Source: an uncultured Prevotella sp.
Lineage (GTDB): Bacteria; Bacteroidota; Bacteroidia; Bacteroidales; Bacteroidaceae
Assembly: GCA_900320905.1 (NCBI GenBank)
Contig: ONTZ01000004.1
Location: 78,896-142,895 of the forward strand
Reading direction: 5' to 3'
DNA: 64,000 nt
Shown: positions 29,602 through 39,180 of the stretch, in pieces
Layout of the letters: each line of letters begins with the position of its first letter
How positions within the stretch are numbered: the stretch's first letter is position 1
The notes under the pieces: model-generated
What the model saw: only the letters and a program-made list of their open reading frames with translations
What the model was told of the DNA's origin: nothing
Databases searched by the model: none
Position numbers and translations under genes: made by a program

Positions 29602-32600
29602 ATGTGGAATTTTAAATCACTACAAAAGCCGTTAGTGGCACTGTTCCTGCTCTGTTTGTTCCCTATGGGAGCACTGGCTCAGAGCATCATAAGGGGAACA
29701 GTGAATGATGAAGCAGGTGAACCCATTATTGGTGCCAGCGTGCAAGTGCAGGGTACCAAAACTGGCGCCATCACCGACTTCCAGGGTAAGTTTAGCGTAG
29801 AGGCAGCCTCCAACGCTACTCTTAACATTACTTATGTGGGTTACGAGTCCCAACAGGTAAAAGTCAACGGACAGAGCAACATCAGCGTCGTGCTGAAGGA
29901 AGATGTCACTGCTCTGAACGATGTAGTTGTTATCGGTTACGGTGTCCAAAAGAAAAGCGACCTGACCGGTGCCGTCGCCTCTGTAAAGGCTGACGCTCTT
30001 GAGGCCTTGTCAACCACTGATGCTGGTGCTGCTCTGCAGGGTAAGGTTTCAGGTCTGAATGTCTTGACCAACGGTGCTCCTGGCGAAGGCGCAGATATCC
30101 GTATCCGCGGTTATTCTTCAAACGGCGGTGATATTTCTCCGCTTTACATCGTCGATGGTCTCCAGGTCGAAAACATCCAGTATTTGGATCCCCAAATGAT
30201 CGAGTCCATTGAAATTCTAAAAGACGCTGCCTCTGCCGCCATCTACGGTGCCCGCGCTGGTAACGGTGTTGTGCTCATTACAACCAAGACAGGAGGCGAG
30301 AGTAAAACTAGTATCTCCTACACGGGTCGTGCTACCTTACAGAACTATACCAGACGTCCTCTGTTGAATCGTTCAGACTTCCTGAAATATATGGCTGCAG
30401 AGTATGGCCAGGAGGATGTTAATAAGCGACTCAAGGACTTTGACTACAGTCATCCATATTATGCCGGAGGCGTCATTGACCAGGATTGGATTGATGCCTA
30501 CATTGAGCCCACATGGAGTTCTCAGCACACCCTGAGCCTGTCTGGTGGTAACCAGAAGGGGCATTTCCTCACATCACTCAACTTCGTACATAATAATGGT
30601 GTAGTAAGGGGTAACAAGGATGTTTATGAGCGCCTCACGGCCCAGATCAATGCCGATTACAACATCACCAAATGGTTGCAGGTCGGTTCAAATAATTCTA
30701 TCGAGAAGTGGAAGACAAAGAGTGTTTCGCAGCGTGGATACGGTTCTTCGTTTGAGCAGATGATTCAGATGGATCCGCTGACACCCGTCTATTGGACAAA
30801 ACCAGAAGAGATGTCTCTCTCTGTTAAAACTGTTTATGATGCTTTACAGAATGGTACGGCTGATCAGAACTACCGCCTCTTCCGTGATGGTAATGGCTGG
30901 TTCGCCAACACCAAGTATTCTGATATGGAAGGTAGCCCGCTGGCTAAGCGTGATGCCACCGATGGCGGCAGTGACGGCTTCAATGTTAGGGGAACTCTTT
31001 TTGCCAATCTGACACCTATCAAGGGCCTGACAATCACTTCACGTCTCGGCTATCGCCTGAACTACAGCACTTCCCACAGTTACAGTGCTCCTTTCTGGAT
31101 TGGTGACCGTGGTAACCAGACCACCTATTCTATATCTTCCAACCACAATACGGGCTGGTACTACCAGTGGGAGAACTTCGCCAACTACAACTTCACCCTT
31201 GCACAGAAGCATAATTTCGGTGTGATGGCTGGTATGTCATATCGCGAGACCAACCGAGACAATGCAAGCATCAGTTCTCAAGGCTCTGACATCCTCCAGT
31301 CTTACGAGGAAAACTTCAGATATATCGACTATCTGCGGTCCGACGCTCCTAAAACTGTCGGTAATGCTCCCAGCAAGAGCGCTGAGTTGGCTTACTTCGG
31401 ACGTCTGACCTATAACTACGACAACCGCTACTTCTTCCAGTTCAACATGCGTGCTGATGCTTTCGACTCATCGAAACTTTCCAAGGACAACCGTTGGGGT
31501 TACTTCCCCTCTTTCTCTGCAGGCTGGACTATCAGCAATGAGAAGTTCTTTAAGGAGAATATCTCGACAGCCGCTGTTTCCTTCCTGAAGTTCCGTGCTT
31601 CTTGGGGTCGTAATGGTAACATCTCCGTGCTGAGAAACTATCCTTACTCTGCAGCCATAGCAAAGGGTAGCAGTTGGTATCAGTATGGTGTTGACCAGAT
31701 CGGTTCGGCATATGGTTCTGCACCTGACAAGATGGCCAACCCCGATCTGACCTGGGAAACCTCTGAGCAGTTGGACCTGGGTATTGATGCTCGTTTCCTC
31801 AACAACCGACTCTCTTTGGGTATTGACTATTATAACAAGCATACCAAAGACCTGCTCTTCAGTGTGAATATTCCTACAGAATGGGGTTTTGATTCTATGA
31901 CAGGCAACGGCGGTGACGTGCTGAACAGAGGTCTGGAGTTCGAAATTGGTTGGAGAGACCGCATCAATGATTTCTCATACTCAATCAACGCCAACTTCGC
32001 CACTTTGAAAAATGAGGTTATCTCTTTGGCAAATGGTGCCTCTGCCATCTATCAGGCGGATGCCAGTTCTACGAACTATAAGATTCGCACAGCCTTCCAG
32101 GAAGGTCACTCCATTTGGTACCTGTATGGTTATCTGTATGAAGGTATGGATGCAGACGGTAATCCTAAATTCAGGGATTTGGATGGCAACACCGAAATCA
32201 ATGATGATGATATGACGGATATCGGACAGACAATTCCGTCTTTCAACTACGGTATCAGTATTACCGCTGCTTGGAAGGGATTTGACTTCCTGATCAATGG
32301 TTACGGTCAGGGCGGCAACAAGATTCTGCCGGTCATTCACCGTACTGGTTACAAGAACACCCTGCAGTACTATCTTGACGAGGGCGGTAAGTCCATTCCA
32401 GAGCCAGGTAAGATCGTCAGCCCCGATATTCCTTTCTGGTCTTCAACGGGTAATGTGTTCAGTGGAAACTACTTCCGCATCAAACAGTTGCAGTTAGGCT
32501 ATACCATTCCTTCGAAGATTACAAAGAAAGCCGCCATTAGCAACCTCCGTCTGTATGTGTCACTCGACGACTTCTTCACCATCACCAGTTATCCCGGTCT

Positions 32601-32706
32601 GGATCCGGAGACTGCTTCTACCAACAACACTACCGGTGCCGGCCTCGACTGGGGGTCCTATCCTACCATGAAGAAACTGGTTCTGGGTATAAACTTGTCA
32701 TTCTAA
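29602..32706 (+). CDS. SusC-like TonB-dependent outer-membrane transporter (pair 3)
   Basis: A 1034-residue receptor. The signal peptide covers about residues 1-27 (LVALFLLCLFPMGALAQ). It is followed by the carboxypeptidase-regulatory-like domain (IIRGTVNDEAGEPIIGASVQ, LNITYVGYESQQ), the TonB-box region VVVIGYGVQKKSDLTGAVA, the plug (IRIRGYSSNGGDISPLYIVDGL, ILKDAASAAIYGARAGNGVVLI) and a beta-barrel ending LGINLSF. It heads the plus-strand operon with SusD pair 3, divergent from pair 2. The two downstream GH43 genes suggest arabinose- or xylose-decorated substrates (inference). Confidence 0.96.
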   Translation: MWNFKSLQKPLVALFLLCLFPMGALAQSIIRGTVNDEAGEPIIGASVQVQGTKTGAITDFQGKFSVEAASNATLNITYVGYESQQVKVNGQSNISVVLKEDVTALNDVVVIGYGVQKKSDLTGAVASVKADALEALSTTDAGAALQGKVSGLNVLTNGAPGEGADIRIRGYSSNGGDISPLYIVDGLQVENIQYLDPQMIESIEILKDAASAAIYGARAGNGVVLITTKTGGESKTSISYTGRATLQNYTRRPLLNRSDFLKYMAAEYGQEDVNKRLKDFDYSHPYYAGGVIDQDWIDAYIEPTWSSQHTLSLSGGNQKGHFLTSLNFVHNNGVVRGNKDVYERLTAQINADYNITKWLQVGSNNSIEKWKTKSVSQRGYGSSFEQMIQMDPLTPVYWTKPEEMSLSVKTVYDALQNGTADQNYRLFRDGNGWFANTKYSDMEGSPLAKRDATDGGSDGFNVRGTLFANLTPIKGLTITSRLGYRLNYSTSHSYSAPFWIGDRGNQTTYSISSNHNTGWYYQWENFANYNFTLAQKHNFGVMAGMSYRETNRDNASISSQGSDILQSYEENFRYIDYLRSDAPKTVGNAPSKSAELAYFGRLTYNYDNRYFFQFNMRADAFDSSKLSKDNRWGYFPSFSAGWTISNEKFFKENISTAAVSFLKFRASWGRNGNISVLRNYPYSAAIAKGSSWYQYGVDQIGSAYGSAPDKMANPDLTWETSEQLDLGIDARFLNNRLSLGIDYYNKHTKDLLFSVNIPTEWGFDSMTGNGGDVLNRGLEFEIGWRDRINDFSYSINANFATLKNEVISLANGASAIYQADASSTNYKIRTAFQEGHSIWYLYGYLYEGMDADGNPKFRDLDGNTEINDDDMTDIGQTIPSFNYGISITAAWKGFDFLINGYGQGGNKILPVIHRTGYKNTLQYYLDEGGKSIPEPGKIVSPDIPFWSSTGNVFSGNYFRIKQLQLGYTIPSKITKKAAISNLRLYVSLDDFFTITSYPGLDPETASTNNTTGAGLDWGSYPTMKKLVLGINLSF

Positions 32707-32711
32707 ATTAA

Positions 32712-34517
32712 ATGAAAATCAATATGAAAAAGATATTATTTCCCGCATTGTTCGCGCTCGCATTAGGCTTCGCCTCTTGCGCAGACAATCTTGATATTGA
32801 CCAGAAGGGTGTTGTCACCACTGAGTCCTACTACGCATCTGATGCTGATGCAGAATCAGCCCTTGCTAACATGTACGCCAGTTTCGTTCAGAATGTAGCG
32901 GGATCAGAAGGAATTGACAACCCAGAACAAGTCATCTTAAACTACTCGGCTGACGACATTTTGGCTGCCGGTGGTAACAAGGAAGACCACATCGGCTTCC
33001 GTGTGTTCGACGAGTTCAGATATGGCGAATCCAACGGAACTTTGAAAGCATGCTATAACCGCTATAATTATGTCATCTATAGTGCAAACCTGATCATTTC
33101 CAACTTCACCAATGAGAATGGTACCAGCACTGAGCCTAAATATACCAGTACATTTACTAATCAGTGTGTGGCTGAGGCTCGTGTGATGCGTGCATATGTT
33201 CACATGATGTTGGCCATCCTGTGGAACCGTCCTGCTATTACCGATCATGTGTTGGCCTCAGGTGAACTGCCTACACAGGCTGAGAGTCAGGAGCAAGTAC
33301 TGAAGTGGGTGATTGCTGAATGCGAGAAGGCCATATCTTCTGGTTCGCTGCCAAAGCGTAACGGTGTTGATGATAAGGATGCTACTGGTCGTATGACCGT
33401 TGGCTTTGCTCAGTTTGTTGCCGGTAAGGCTGCCATGTTTGCCAACGACCCTGGCACTGCCCGCAAGTATTTAGGTGATCTCATCAATTCCGGTGACTAT
33501 AAACTTGTTGACTCCGACGAGTTCTGGACCAACTTCCATGTGGCTGGTGACGGTAACTGTGAGAAGATTTTCGAGCCGAACTTCATCTATGACAATACAG
33601 CCAGTTTCTGGGACAATGTATGGCGTAGCCGTTGGATGGTAGCCGATGTATTCTGCTGGCGTACGGATGCTCTGGCCTCCATGCCTAAGCCATGCCCTGC
33701 TGCCGGTTGGAATGGTGGTGCCATCCAAGAGGACTTCGCCAAGAAGTTCTTGGAGCACGATGGTAACTCTCCTCGCCGCCGCGCCTGCTTCCTGACAGAA
33801 GAAGAGTTCCTGTATGAGATGGAGTGGAATTCTGAACTCAACGATGCCTCCCTCGCAGAGAAGGAAACAGATGAGAACCGTGGTATTAAGGCTAATACTG
33901 GTATTTACAGCCACGGCCCGTATTTTGAGTGGAAACACATGTCGTATGCCACTATTCCTAAGATTTTGAGCGGTGGTAAAGATTATCCTAAAGACAATGT
34001 TCCCGAAATTATGGGTGGTGCCTCTAACCAGAAGAATTTCAATGTGGCTCGTTATGCTGAGGCTCTCTTGCTCTATGCTGAGGCTTGTATCGGTGCTGAC
34101 GAAACAAATGGTTTGAAGGCCCTCAATGAAGTTCAGGCTCGTTCTGGTTCTGGCAAGATCAGCACGTCGCTCACATTCGAGGATGTCATGGAAGAGAAGC
34201 AGTATGAGATGTGGTTTGAAAACTGCCGCTTCCCAGACCTCGTTCGCTGGAGCAATCAGGGTAAGGTAAACCTTGATGAGATCTTCAACAAGAGATATGG
34301 TGGTATCCACAAGCATGTACCCACCGTGTTCGATGAGTTCTTTACAAAGGGTGCTGCCAAGCACAAGTTGTACACCGAATATTCTGCGGCTGAGCACAAC
34401 GACTTCTCCGATAAGTACAAGTATCTGCCATTCCCGGTTGATATCCGTCTGGTCAACCATCTCAAGAATGTTCTTGGCTGGGAGAGCCTGAATGGCGCAG
34501 AAACCGCAGCAGAATAA
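32712..34517 (+). CDS. SusD-like outer-membrane glycan-binding lipoprotein (pair 3)
   Basis: A 601-residue lipoprotein with lipobox GFASC. Either the Met at 32712 or the one at 32724 (MKKILFPALF) could be the start; both give the same mature protein. The RagB/SusD pattern is clear: AEARVMRAYVHMMLAILWNRPA in the helical part, NVARYAEALLLYAEACIGADE, and MEEKQYEMWFENCRFPDLVRWSN towards the end. It would bind substrate on the cell surface with the SusC protein 5 bases upstream. A strong terminator follows, so the GH43 genes next door have their own transcript. Confidence 0.95.
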   Translation: MKINMKKILFPALFALALGFASCADNLDIDQKGVVTTESYYASDADAESALANMYASFVQNVAGSEGIDNPEQVILNYSADDILAAGGNKEDHIGFRVFDEFRYGESNGTLKACYNRYNYVIYSANLIISNFTNENGTSTEPKYTSTFTNQCVAEARVMRAYVHMMLAILWNRPAITDHVLASGELPTQAESQEQVLKWVIAECEKAISSGSLPKRNGVDDKDATGRMTVGFAQFVAGKAAMFANDPGTARKYLGDLINSGDYKLVDSDEFWTNFHVAGDGNCEKIFEPNFIYDNTASFWDNVWRSRWMVADVFCWRTDALASMPKPCPAAGWNGGAIQEDFAKKFLEHDGNSPRRRACFLTEEEFLYEMEWNSELNDASLAEKETDENRGIKANTGIYSHGPYFEWKHMSYATIPKILSGGKDYPKDNVPEIMGGASNQKNFNVARYAEALLLYAEACIGADETNGLKALNEVQARSGSGKISTSLTFEDVMEEKQYEMWFENCRFPDLVRWSNQGKVNLDEIFNKRYGGIHKHVPTVFDEFFTKGAAKHKLYTEYSAAEHNDFSDKYKYLPFPVDIRLVNHLKNVLGWESLNGAETAAE

Positions 34518-34575
34518 GAAGAAACAATTTAATACATTAATAATACTTAGGTATACATTGTTTTGGTATTTTTTG

Positions 34576-34615
34576 AGAGTGCTGCGTCGCGATGACGCGG
34601 CACTCTATTTTTATT
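34576..34615 (+). terminator. Terminator after SusC/SusD pair 3
   Basis: AGAGTGCTGCGTC pairs with GACGCGGCACTCT (one G-U pair) around GCGAT, followed by TATTTTTATT. It lies about 60 bases after the SusD stop. Confidence 0.9.
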
Positions 34616-34740
34616 GCTATCTGACGCTACATTTCTGGAAAAAGTTACGTTTTTTTTCTCAAATGTAACAATTCCACACAAAGTGACGATTAATTGTTAA
34701 ACCTACTAAAAGAAATAGCATCTAATTCAAAAATAATTCG

Positions 34741-34748
34741 TATATTTG
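34741..34748 (+). promoter_or_regulatory. -7 box for the GH43 operon
   Basis: TATATTTG matches TAnnTTTG, 48 bases before the first GH43 start at 34797. No TTG element is present at the normal distance upstream. Confidence 0.6.
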
Positions 34749-34796
34749 CAACTGAAACTTAAAAAACGTTCAATTATTCAATTAATATCAACGCGA

Positions 34797-36926
34797 ATGA
34801 AAAAATTACTATGTGTCATTCTCATGGGTGTGCCTCTCCTCGCAGCGGCACAGAATCCCATCATACGCGACCAGTTTACGGCAGACCCGACGGCTCGCGT
34901 ATTCAACAACAAGGTGTACCTCTATCCATCGCATGACATCAAGCCCCCCGTCGGACAGCGACAGGACTGGTTCTGCATGGAAGACTACCACGTGTTCTCA
35001 TCCGAAAATCTGACCGACTGGACAGACCACGGTGTCATCGTTACCCAGAACAAAGTACCCTGGGTGCGTCCTAACTCCTACTCGATGTGGGCACCCGACT
35101 GCGTCGAGAAAAACGGCAAGTACTATTTCTACTTCCCCTCTGCACCTCAGGCAGGTGGTGGCTTCGGTATCGGTGTAGCCATTGCTGACCGTCCTGAGGG
35201 TCCGTTCATTCCTGAGCCAGAGAACATCAAGGGTGTCAACGGTATCGACCCGTGCGTGCTTCAGGCCTCCGACGGCAATGCCTATATCTTCTGGGGCAAT
35301 GGACGCTGTGCCAAACTCAAGCCTAACATGAAGGAACTGGCTGACGACAATCCCAAGTCAAAAGTCAAATGGGGCAACCGCGAGATGGAAATGATTGGCG
35401 TCAACTGCCTCGAAGGTCTGCCCAACCGTCAGGCTGAGGGTCCGTTTGCCTTCGAGGCTAACGGCTGGTACTACCTCACCTATCCGTATGTGAGGGAGAA
35501 TACCGAAGTCCTCGGCTATGCCATGAGTAAGAACCCGATGGGGCCCTACGAGTACAAGGGATTGATCATGGCCGAGCAACCCAACGGCTGCTGGACCAAT
35601 CACCATAGTATCATTAACTACAAAGGACAGTGGTATCTGTTCTATCACCACAACTATTTCTCTCCGAGTGATGACAAGCGCCGTTCTGCCTGTATTGAGA
35701 AGTTGTATTTCAATGCCGACGGTACTATCCAGGAGGTAAAGCAGACCATTCGTGGTGTGGGTATCAACAAGGCTACGGAGAAGATCGAGATCGACCGTTA
35801 CAGCACAGCCAGTGCTGGCGTGACAGAAGAACTCATCGATACTGTCAACACGTTCCGCAGTTATATGGCCACCCTGCCTACGAAGGGCAGTTGGCTCCAG
35901 TATAACGATGTTGACTTCAGCATGATCACCGACGGCTATCTCATCATGAGTGTCAAGGCTGCAGACAATACCGAGTTCTGCATCCGTGAAGGCAGCGCCA
36001 AAGGCAAGGTCATCGCCCGTCTCAAACTGACGGTAAGGCCACCAGAGCCACCCGCAGGCGGTGCCGGAGGCCCTGGAGGCGGTATGATGATGCGCTTCAA
36101 CCGCGACCAGCGCAACCAGTGGCTCACCCAGACAGCCACACTGGAATATGTCCCCAGTGGTGTGACCAATCTCGTGATTACCAACGAGGGTGAAGGTGCC
36201 CTCAGCGTGGACTATGTCCGTTTCAAGAACCGTCCGAAGTACTTCTCGCCTGTGGCTGCCAATACCACAGCACAGCCTGATGCCGAGGGCTTTATCCACC
36301 GTTGGCTGCTCCTGGAGCCTATCACCAAGCCCAACAGCGGTAATACCGTGTTCACAGACTCTTATCTGCGTGAGCACTTCAACAGAGAATACTTCAAGGG
36401 TCAGCAGACCATCATTCCGAAGGACGGTCAGAAGATCAAGGCCGTGTTCCAGCAAGAGCAGGCTCCCGCAGGCTTCGGACGCGGATTCGGCGCCCAGCAA
36501 CAGCCTCAGGGACCACAGGTGAAGACTGTCACCCAGAACCTCACCTGGCACGCCCTCGACAGCGAGAACCTGAACGTGAAACTTTTCCGCTTTGCAGAGA
36601 AATGGGGTGAGGAGATCTATGGTGTGCTCTTCTGGGCAGTCACCATCATCGACTGCGACGAGGATATCGAGAATGTCCGTCTGGCAGTTGGTTCCAACTC
36701 CGCCTCTATGTGGTGGCTCAATGGTGAGGAGACGCTCCTGCTCTCTGGCGACCGTCGTATGGTGAAGGACGATGCCATGTCGAAACGTATCACCTTGAAG
36801 AAGGGCCGCAACATCCTGCGTGGTGCCGTCATCAACGGCCCGGGCATGAGCGACTTCTGCGTCCGCTTCCTCGACGAGAACGGTAACCCTGTCAAGAACT
36901 ACAAGATCAATTTAAATCAGAAATAA
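34797..36926 (+). CDS. GH43 glycoside hydrolase (arabinofuranosidase/xylosidase type), first of two
   Basis: A 709-residue secreted enzyme. The start is set at MKKLLCVILMGVPLLAAAQ (34797), a clear signal peptide; a Met 17 codons upstream lies between the -7 box and this start. The five-bladed propeller domain fills about residues 20-330: catalytic base Asp30 in TADPTARVF, MWAPDCVEKNGKYYFYFPS, GIDPCVLQ, and EGPFAFEANGWYYLTY with the probable general acid Glu. A CBM6-like beta domain follows (about 345-480), broken by a Pro/Gly-rich loop (PPEPPAGGAGGPGGG, about 417-431), then a C-terminal domain with a second low-complexity loop (FGRGFGAQQQPQGPQ). GH43 enzymes remove arabinofuranose or xylose from arabinoxylan or arabinan. 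It is 2 bases from the next GH43 gene. Confidence 0.88.
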   Translation: MKKLLCVILMGVPLLAAAQNPIIRDQFTADPTARVFNNKVYLYPSHDIKPPVGQRQDWFCMEDYHVFSSENLTDWTDHGVIVTQNKVPWVRPNSYSMWAPDCVEKNGKYYFYFPSAPQAGGGFGIGVAIADRPEGPFIPEPENIKGVNGIDPCVLQASDGNAYIFWGNGRCAKLKPNMKELADDNPKSKVKWGNREMEMIGVNCLEGLPNRQAEGPFAFEANGWYYLTYPYVRENTEVLGYAMSKNPMGPYEYKGLIMAEQPNGCWTNHHSIINYKGQWYLFYHHNYFSPSDDKRRSACIEKLYFNADGTIQEVKQTIRGVGINKATEKIEIDRYSTASAGVTEELIDTVNTFRSYMATLPTKGSWLQYNDVDFSMITDGYLIMSVKAADNTEFCIREGSAKGKVIARLKLTVRPPEPPAGGAGGPGGGMMMRFNRDQRNQWLTQTATLEYVPSGVTNLVITNEGEGALSVDYVRFKNRPKYFSPVAANTTAQPDAEGFIHRWLLLEPITKPNSGNTVFTDSYLREHFNREYFKGQQTIIPKDGQKIKAVFQQEQAPAGFGRGFGAQQQPQGPQVKTVTQNLTWHALDSENLNVKLFRFAEKWGEEIYGVLFWAVTIIDCDEDIENVRLAVGSNSASMWWLNGEETLLLSGDRRMVKDDAMSKRITLKKGRNILRGAVINGPGMSDFCVRFLDENGNPVKNYKINLNQK

Positions 36927-36928
36927 AT

Positions 36929-38395
36929 ATGAAAAGACTATATAGTATCCTTGCGGCTATGACGCTTGCAACAGCCGCTAGCGCGCAGATTGGCGCACCC
37001 TTTATCCACGACCCCTCGACGATTGCCGAGTGCGAGGGCAAATACTACACCTTCGGCACTGGTGGCGGAGGTCTGATCTCTGAGGACGGCTGGACCTGGA
37101 ACAGCGGTGCAGAGCGCCCCGGTGGCGGTGCAGCCCCCGATGTGATTAAGATCGGCGACCGTTACCTCTGCATCTACGGTGCTACGGGCGGTGGTCTCGG
37201 TGGCGGTCACGCAGGCCGAATCCTCACCATGTGGAACAAGACCCTCGACCCGAAGTCACCCGACTTCAAGTGGTCTGAGGCTGTGGAGGTCTGCTTCTCC
37301 GACGGTATGGAGGATCAGGATGCCATCGACCCAGGTATCATGCTTGATCCCACCACAGGACGTTTGTGGGTGAGTTACGGTACTTATTTCGGCACCATCC
37401 GACTGATTGAGTTGGATCCGACCACTGGTTTCCGCAAGAGCGGTAACGTAGAGAAGGATATCGCCATCGACTGTGAGGCCTCCGACCTCATCTACCGCAA
37501 TGGCTGGTACTACCTGCTCGGTACCCACGGCACCTGCTGCGACGGTGTAAACTCTACCTATAATATTGTAGTAGGCCGTTCTAAGAGTCCTGAGGGCCCC
37601 TATATTGATAATGTAGGCCGTGACATGTATCATGGTGGTGGCCGTATGGTTGTTGCCGCTGGCGACCGCAAGACGGGTGCCGGACACTTCGGACGCACCA
37701 TCATCGACGAGGGTGTCGAAGTGGCATCCTTCCACTGGGAGGCCGACTTCGACATGGGTGGCCGTTCCACACTGGCCATCCGTCCGCTCCTCTGGAAGAA
37801 CGACTGGCCCTATTGCGGTGAGCAGTTCAAGGGCGGTACCTTCGAGATTGAGTCGGAGCGTCGTGGCTATGCCCTTGAGTTGGCTGTCGACTTCGTTCGT
37901 ATGAATGTGGCCCGTGCAGGTGGATTCGGCGGATTCGGTGGTCGTCCACAGCAGAATGCCGCGCCCCCACAGCCCGTCGCTAACCAGACACTGGATCAGG
38001 TCAAGGGCACATGGCCCGAGGGTGACATCCCCGCCCGTATCGGTGACTATATGTTCCGTCCCCACCAGCGCTGGACTGTGACCCCCGTTGAAGGCAAGGG
38101 TGCCTACCTCGGCAACACCTACTTCAAGATTACCATCGAAGGTACAGAGCGTGCACTCGCCGCTACTGCCGACTGCGAGGTGAAGACCGTCCCCGCCTAC
38201 ACAGGTGCTGACGAACAACTCTGGCGCATCGAGCAACTGACTGACGGAACCTTCCGCATCATGCCGAAGGCCATCCCTGGCCAGGAGGGCATCAACACGA
38301 GCATCTGCCTCTACTCAGCAGGCGACTCCACCCCCACCCTCGCCAAGTACGACTTCAAGAGCGACAACTCGAAGTGGAACTTCCGCAATCACTAA
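36929..38395 (+). CDS. GH43 glycoside hydrolase with C-terminal ricin-like domain, second of two
   Basis: A 488-residue secreted enzyme with signal peptide MKRLYSILAAMTLATAASAQ. The propeller domain has catalytic base Asp28 (FIHDPSTIAECEGKYYTFGTG), PDVIKIGDRYLCIYGA, DAIDPGIMLDPTTGRLWVSYGTYFG and CEASDLIYRNGWYYLLGTHG with the probable acid Glu. A Gly-rich linker GGFGGFGGRPQQ (about 330-342) leads to a C-terminal beta-trefoil-like domain (ARIGDYMFRPHQRWTVTPV, ADEQLWRIEQLTDGTFRIMPKA), perhaps a carbohydrate-binding module. It probably cleaves arabinose-containing side chains or arabinan; the subfamily cannot be set by eye. It overlaps no gene but starts 2 bases after the first GH43, and the CCTAGG array begins directly after its stop codon. 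Confidence 0.85.
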   Translation: MKRLYSILAAMTLATAASAQIGAPFIHDPSTIAECEGKYYTFGTGGGGLISEDGWTWNSGAERPGGGAAPDVIKIGDRYLCIYGATGGGLGGGHAGRILTMWNKTLDPKSPDFKWSEAVEVCFSDGMEDQDAIDPGIMLDPTTGRLWVSYGTYFGTIRLIELDPTTGFRKSGNVEKDIAIDCEASDLIYRNGWYYLLGTHGTCCDGVNSTYNIVVGRSKSPEGPYIDNVGRDMYHGGGRMVVAAGDRKTGAGHFGRTIIDEGVEVASFHWEADFDMGGRSTLAIRPLLWKNDWPYCGEQFKGGTFEIESERRGYALELAVDFVRMNVARAGGFGGFGGRPQQNAAPPQPVANQTLDQVKGTWPEGDIPARIGDYMFRPHQRWTVTPVEGKGAYLGNTYFKITIEGTERALAATADCEVKTVPAYTGADEQLWRIEQLTDGTFRIMPKAIPGQEGINTSICLYSAGDSTPTLAKYDFKSDNSKWNFRNH

Positions 38396-38396
38396 T

Positions 38397-38494
38397 CCTA
38401 GGGAATCCTAGGCAGTCCTAGGCTATCCTAGGATTGCCTAGGTTCCCCCAGGTTTTTTCCTAGATTTTCCTAGGATTGCCTAGGATTGCCTAGA
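38397..38494. repeat. Left array of CCTAGG repeats with 10-bp period
   Basis: Ten units of CCTAGG or one-base variants start at 38397, 38407, 38417, 38427, 38437, 38447, 38459, 38469, 38479 and 38489. The step is exactly 10 bases except one of 12. The four bases between sites vary (GAAT, CAGT, CTAT, ATTG). The array starts one base after the GH43 stop codon and ends 20 bases before the four-helix-bundle gene. Confidence 0.95.
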
Positions 38495-38514
38495 ATCTCA
38501 CAATCCAAATTATT

Positions 38515-39180
38515 ATGAAATCATACACAGAAGGTAAAATACTACGAAAAGCCGTTGTCTGGAAAGACCTCTACTTCTATCGGAAGAGCGATACCATTTA
38601 TCAGTTAACAGTGGTGTTCTGTAAGCGCTTTCTCCCGCTTCACGGTGATCGCACGGTGGACCAGATGGTGCAAGCCGCACGCTCTGGCAAGCAAAACATC
38701 GTGGAAGGCAGCGAAGACGGACAGACCAGTTCCGAGATGGAGATTAAGTTGCTCAACGTGGCTCGGGGCAGTCTCCAAGAATTGCGGGCTGATTATCACG
38801 ACTATCTGAACACCCATCATCTTTCGCTTTGGCCAGCCGACAGCGAACGCCAGCAGCGACTTCGTGATTTCTGCCACACGCATAATGACTATGATGCATA
38901 CGCCCCGTTGGTATTAAAGATGAACGATGAAGAGATGGCTAACCTACTACTCACACTCTGCCACCAGACAGATAAGATGATGTGCGCCTATATCGAGAAA
39001 TTGGAGCAGCGATTTGTGAAGGAGGGTGGCATCAAGGAGCGCATGCACGCTGCCCGCACGGGCTTTCGCCAGCAGCAGGACACCTATCTGCGCTCCCTGG
39101 AAGCCGAGATCCAGCGCCTGAAAACTGAAAATGTCGAATTGAAGCAGAGGATAGAAGAACTAGAGGCTAGGAAACTCTAG
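38515..39180 (+). CDS. Four-helix-bundle protein with coiled-coil suffix (23S rRNA intervening-sequence protein relative)
   Basis: A 221-residue soluble protein without a signal peptide. Residues about 8-150 match the four-helix-bundle family (PF05635, first known from 23S rRNA intervening sequences; relatives include the Avd accessory protein of diversity-generating retroelements): YRKSDTIYQLTVVFC, DRTVDQMVQAARSGKQNIVEGSED, EIKLLNVARGSLQELRADYHDYL. The C-terminal 60 residues match what is annotated as the four-helix-bundle suffix domain and end in a coiled coil (EAEIQRLKTENVELKQRIEELEA). Family members are small, basic-faced oligomers that bind nucleic acid. The gene is bracketed by CCTAGG arrays; the right array runs into its last codons and supplies the TAG stop. 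No partner gene (reverse transcriptase, transposase) is adjacent. Its role with the arrays is unknown. Confidence 0.88.
   Translation: MKSYTEGKILRKAVVWKDLYFYRKSDTIYQLTVVFCKRFLPLHGDRTVDQMVQAARSGKQNIVEGSEDGQTSSEMEIKLLNVARGSLQELRADYHDYLNTHHLSLWPADSERQQRLRDFCHTHNDYDAYAPLVLKMNDEEMANLLLTLCHQTDKMMCAYIEKLEQRFVKEGGIKERMHAARTGFRQQQDTYLRSLEAEIQRLKTENVELKQRIEELEARKL

Noticed and set aside
35358-36551. 397-codon minus-strand frame opposite the first GH43
   Set aside because: Shadow of the GH43 gene with no signal peptide or family motif.
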